Of a stretch of DNA of 64,000 nt, positions 62,390 through 64,000 are shown piece by piece. The position numbers were made by a program, and so were the translations under genes. The DNA is from Salipiger thiooxidans (lineage in GTDB: Bacteria; Pseudomonadota; Alphaproteobacteria; Rhodobacterales; Rhodobacteraceae). The stretch spans positions 62,001 through 126,000 of the forward strand of contig NZ_FNAV01000015.1 of NCBI RefSeq assembly GCF_900102075.1, read 5' to 3'. Under the pieces are notes generated by a model. That model ran no database searches and was not told the DNA's origin. It was given only the letters and a program-made list of their open reading frames with translations. Position 1 is the stretch's first letter. The number at the start of each line of letters is the position of its first letter.

Positions 62390-63324
62390 TCCTGCCGGGC
62401 CTCCGCTTCGAGCCGGGCGAAATAGTCCGCGCCCCCGACCGCATTGATATAGTCTTCCTGGGTCGTCGGGCCTGTCACATGGCGCGCGATGTAGGCATCC
62501 AGACCCGCGCGGTCGCCGGCCCGGGCGGCATCGCCCAGATCGGCGTAGGCGTCGATATGATCCTCGTCCATTGCGTAATGGGGGAAGCTCGCGGTGGGAT
62601 GCGCGCCGTAAGGCACCGCGACCACGGCATCCACATAGTGCGATGGCACGCTGACCCGCGATGGATCGTCAAGGATCACCTCGTCCGGCACGATCCTGTC
62701 CACGCTGGCAATGACCATGTCCGAGGCGCGCGCCATCAGCTGATCGGCATAGACCATCGTGCTGAGATGGCGCAGGTTCCCCCAGCGGTCGGCCTCTTGC
62801 GCGTGCAGAAACGTGACGCGGGGCCGGATGGGGCCGACGGCGTGGATGCGGCGACCCGAAAAGGGACAGTCGATTTCGCGGAGAAGCGGGTTGTGCTTCA
62901 GCACGTCCGACCCGCGCAGCGCGTCGATCGGCTGGAACGGAACACCATGGGCCGAGGCCATAAGCCCCCCCACCACGGTCAGCGCATCCAGCGCATGGGC
63001 CGTCACCTGCCCTGACTCGACCGCGCTTCGGAAATTGGGGCAGAGACGGTTTTCCAGCGTGACGCCGGGAATGAACACCTGTTCGACCGCTTCCGCCGCG
63101 ATCATCAGATCGACGTCATAGCCGGCGCCGGGAGATGAATAGACATGCAGGTCCTTTGCGCCCGCAGCCAGCAGCGCGCGCACCAATGCGACCGGCCGGC
63201 CCTGCTTGAACAGACCGCCAAGGCAAAGTTCCGGTCGTTCCAGCAAAGCGCTCCGGGCCAGACGCGCTGCGTCGTGCAGCGCCGTGACCTTGCTGCGCCG
63301 CGTGGGTTTCGTGTGGCCTTGCAT
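62386..63324 (-). CDS. CoA-transferase family I alpha subunit (IpdA-like possibility)
   Basis: This 312-residue protein has the alpha-fold stretches CLGGLFKQGRPVALVRALLAAGAKDLHVYSSPGAGYDVDLM, FIPGVTLENRLCPNF and HAQEADRWGNLRHLSTMVYADQLMARASD. With the beta gene it should swap CoA between acids, or hydrolyse a ring ketone-CoA as IpdAB does. The start is uncertain: ATG 63322-63324 was taken, but a GTG at 63408 is possible. It opens the operon, with a palindrome sharing the IclR-type core 117-136 bases upstream. Confidence 0.72.
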   Translation of the reverse strand: MQGHTKPTRRSKVTALHDAARLARSALLERPELCLGGLFKQGRPVALVRALLAAGAKDLHVYSSPGAGYDVDLMIAAEAVEQVFIPGVTLENRLCPNFRSAVESGQVTAHALDALTVVGGLMASAHGVPFQPIDALRGSDVLKHNPLLREIDCPFSGRRIHAVGPIRPRVTFLHAQEADRWGNLRHLSTMVYADQLMARASDMVIASVDRIVPDEVILDDPSRVSVPSHYVDAVVAVPYGAHPTASFPHYAMDEDHIDAYADLGDAARAGDRAGLDAYIARHVTGPTTQEDYINAVGGADYFARLEAEARQE

Positions 63325-63440
63325 GGTGTGGATCGTCGCTCCGATGCTTCTGTTTCCCCGGCGGACCGCCGGGGGATTTGCGCAGAGCAACTGTACTGGA
63401 ACGGACACGATCCGGCACTTTCCGGCGTGTGACAGCCATG

Positions 63441-63460
63441 ATCGAACACATATGTGCGAT
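63441..63460. promoter_or_regulatory. Palindrome ATCGAACACATATGTGCGAT upstream of the CoA-transferase operon
   Basis: It contains a perfect CACATATGTG core with arms matching at 8 of 10 positions, and ATATGTGCGAT is shared exactly with the reverse strand of the dctP-upstream repeat at 46989-47006. It lies between the stop of the leftward membrane-protein gene and the CoA-transferase start. Confidence 0.55.
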
Positions 63461-63488
63461 TGGCCGCTCCGGGTGCGGGATCAGGACA

Positions 63489-64000
63489 TCAGAGCAGCCC
63501 CGCCGCGACACCGCCAGCGACAATGAGAGCAATAAGGAGGATGCTGGCCAGACCGAACAGTCCGTTCCAGCGCAACCCGATGGTCAGGGGCCGTTCCCCC
63601 ACGATGGAAGACGCATAAACGACGGCTGTGATGGCGGGCCCCATGCAAATGATGCTGCTCCAGCCTCCAGCCAGCGCAAGGCCCAGAGCAAGCGGCGACA
63701 ACCCATCCACGCCGATGCGGTTGACCACTTCCGCCAGCAGCACCACCGAGATCATCGGATGCACCCCCAGCAGCCCGGTCAGGAATACCGTCATAATCAA
63801 CAGCACAACGGTCAGCACAGGCCGCGTTGCGATCCAGCCAAGATGGTCGGCAATCCATTCGACCGGAACGACCTCCAGCGCGACGAGGCCGATGAACCCC
63901 GCCGACGCGATAACGCTCATTTCGGTCGCGAATCCCGGTGCCTGCGTCACGAACCGGCGCGACATGTCCGGAATGCTGCCGATGCCCTTTCGCAGACCCA
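63489..64000 (-). CDS. Integral membrane protein, C-terminal part (cut by window edge)
   Basis: This is a leftward gene of at least 170 residues with no start in the window. Codons continue past the first visible Met to the edge. It has five or so hydrophobic segments, with polar breaks GVHPMISVVLLAEVVNRIG, GWSSIICMGPAITAVVY and ERPLTIGLRWNGLFGL. I do not recognise the family. Its place next to an uptake operon suggests a transporter or channel. It ends 165 bases before the CoA-transferase alpha start. Confidence 0.6.
   Translation of the reverse strand, partial: GLRKGIGSIPDMSRRFVTQAPGFATEMSVIASAGFIGLVALEVVPVEWIADHLGWIATRPVLTVVLLIMTVFLTGLLGVHPMISVVLLAEVVNRIGVDGLSPLALGLALAGGWSSIICMGPAITAVVYASSIVGERPLTIGLRWNGLFGLASILLIALIVAGGVAAGLL

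Noticed and set aside
1-64000. CRISPR array, rRNA or tRNA genes
   Set aside because: No regularly spaced direct repeats and no rRNA- or tRNA-like segments were recognised on reading. A dedicated covariance search was not possible.

Overview
The window reads as a GC-rich alphaproteobacterial replicon, most likely from the Rhodobacterales/Roseobacter group. The grounds are dense operons with 4-base ATGA overlaps, TRAP and TAXI transporters, large acyl-CoA catabolic gene sets, and an accessory AceE-type pyruvate dehydrogenase paired with an Lrp regulator. The exact genus cannot be read from the sequence. No rRNA, tRNA or CRISPR array was seen.

Region 1 (1-24.6 kb) is a large catabolic island for branched-chain or acyclic-terpenoid-like acyl-CoAs. 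It holds an acetyl-CoA-synthetase-like ligase (cut by the window edge), a BadH-like dehydrogenase, and a regulator made of two complete TetR repressors fused in one chain. A leftward operon (7.9 to 2.95 kb) carries two isovaleryl-CoA-dehydrogenase-type enzymes, an enoyl-CoA-reductase-like SDR, a crotonase and two thioesterases. A rightward operon (8.1-14.3 kb) carries a crotonase, an AtuA-family protein and an acyl-CoA carboxylase with separate biotin carboxylase and biotin carrier proteins. A second rightward operon (15.2-22.9 kb) carries an SCP2-type thiolase, an SDR, a second biotin-dependent carboxylase (beta, then fused alpha), a LiuC/AtuE-like hydratase and an AtuD-like dehydrogenase. 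It is followed by the biotin importer bioY and a metallo-beta-lactamase-fold hydrolase. Copies of a 14-bp inverted repeat (CTAACA-N2-TGTTAG) lie at the TetR gene and in both divergent promoters, which defines a probable local regulon.

Region 2 (24.6-30.1 kb) looks plasmid-derived: a Fic protein, small hypotheticals, ParA, a hairpin-rich possible oriT, MobC and a MOBP-type relaxase. An IS6-family element has cut the relaxase. On the other side of the same element lies the first 26 codons of lpd, the E3 gene of a pyruvate dehydrogenase operon whose E1 (aceE) and E2 (aceF) remain intact to 34.5 kb, with a divergent Lrp regulator. There is no target duplication, which points to an IS-mediated deletion or replicon fusion. 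A graveyard of IS5 and IS66 fragments and a MarR gene follow (35-37 kb).

Region 3 (37.6-64 kb) holds further acyl-CoA pathways with their own uptake systems. The leftward operon 46.8 to 37.7 kb encodes a TRAP transporter (dctPQM), an SDR, an acyl-CoA dehydrogenase, an AMP-forming ligase, a MaoC hydratase, a citryl-CoA-lyase-like enzyme and a CaiB CoA-transferase. An IclR regulator lies next to it. A leftward CaiB/dehydrogenase/ADP-forming-ligase operon (53.1 to 48.5 kb) diverges from a rightward operon (53.2-58.6 kb) encoding a split ADP-forming acyl-CoA synthetase, a MaoC protein, an acyl-CoA dehydrogenase, a thiolase-like protein without the catalytic Cys and a DUF35 protein. The last two resemble the steroid side-chain retro-aldolase pair. 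The final leftward operon (63.3 to 58.7 kb) encodes a two-subunit CoA-transferase/IpdAB-like enzyme and a TAXI transporter whose permease carries a frameshift. A palindrome containing ATATGTGCGAT lies upstream of both transporter operons and is a plausible IclR operator.
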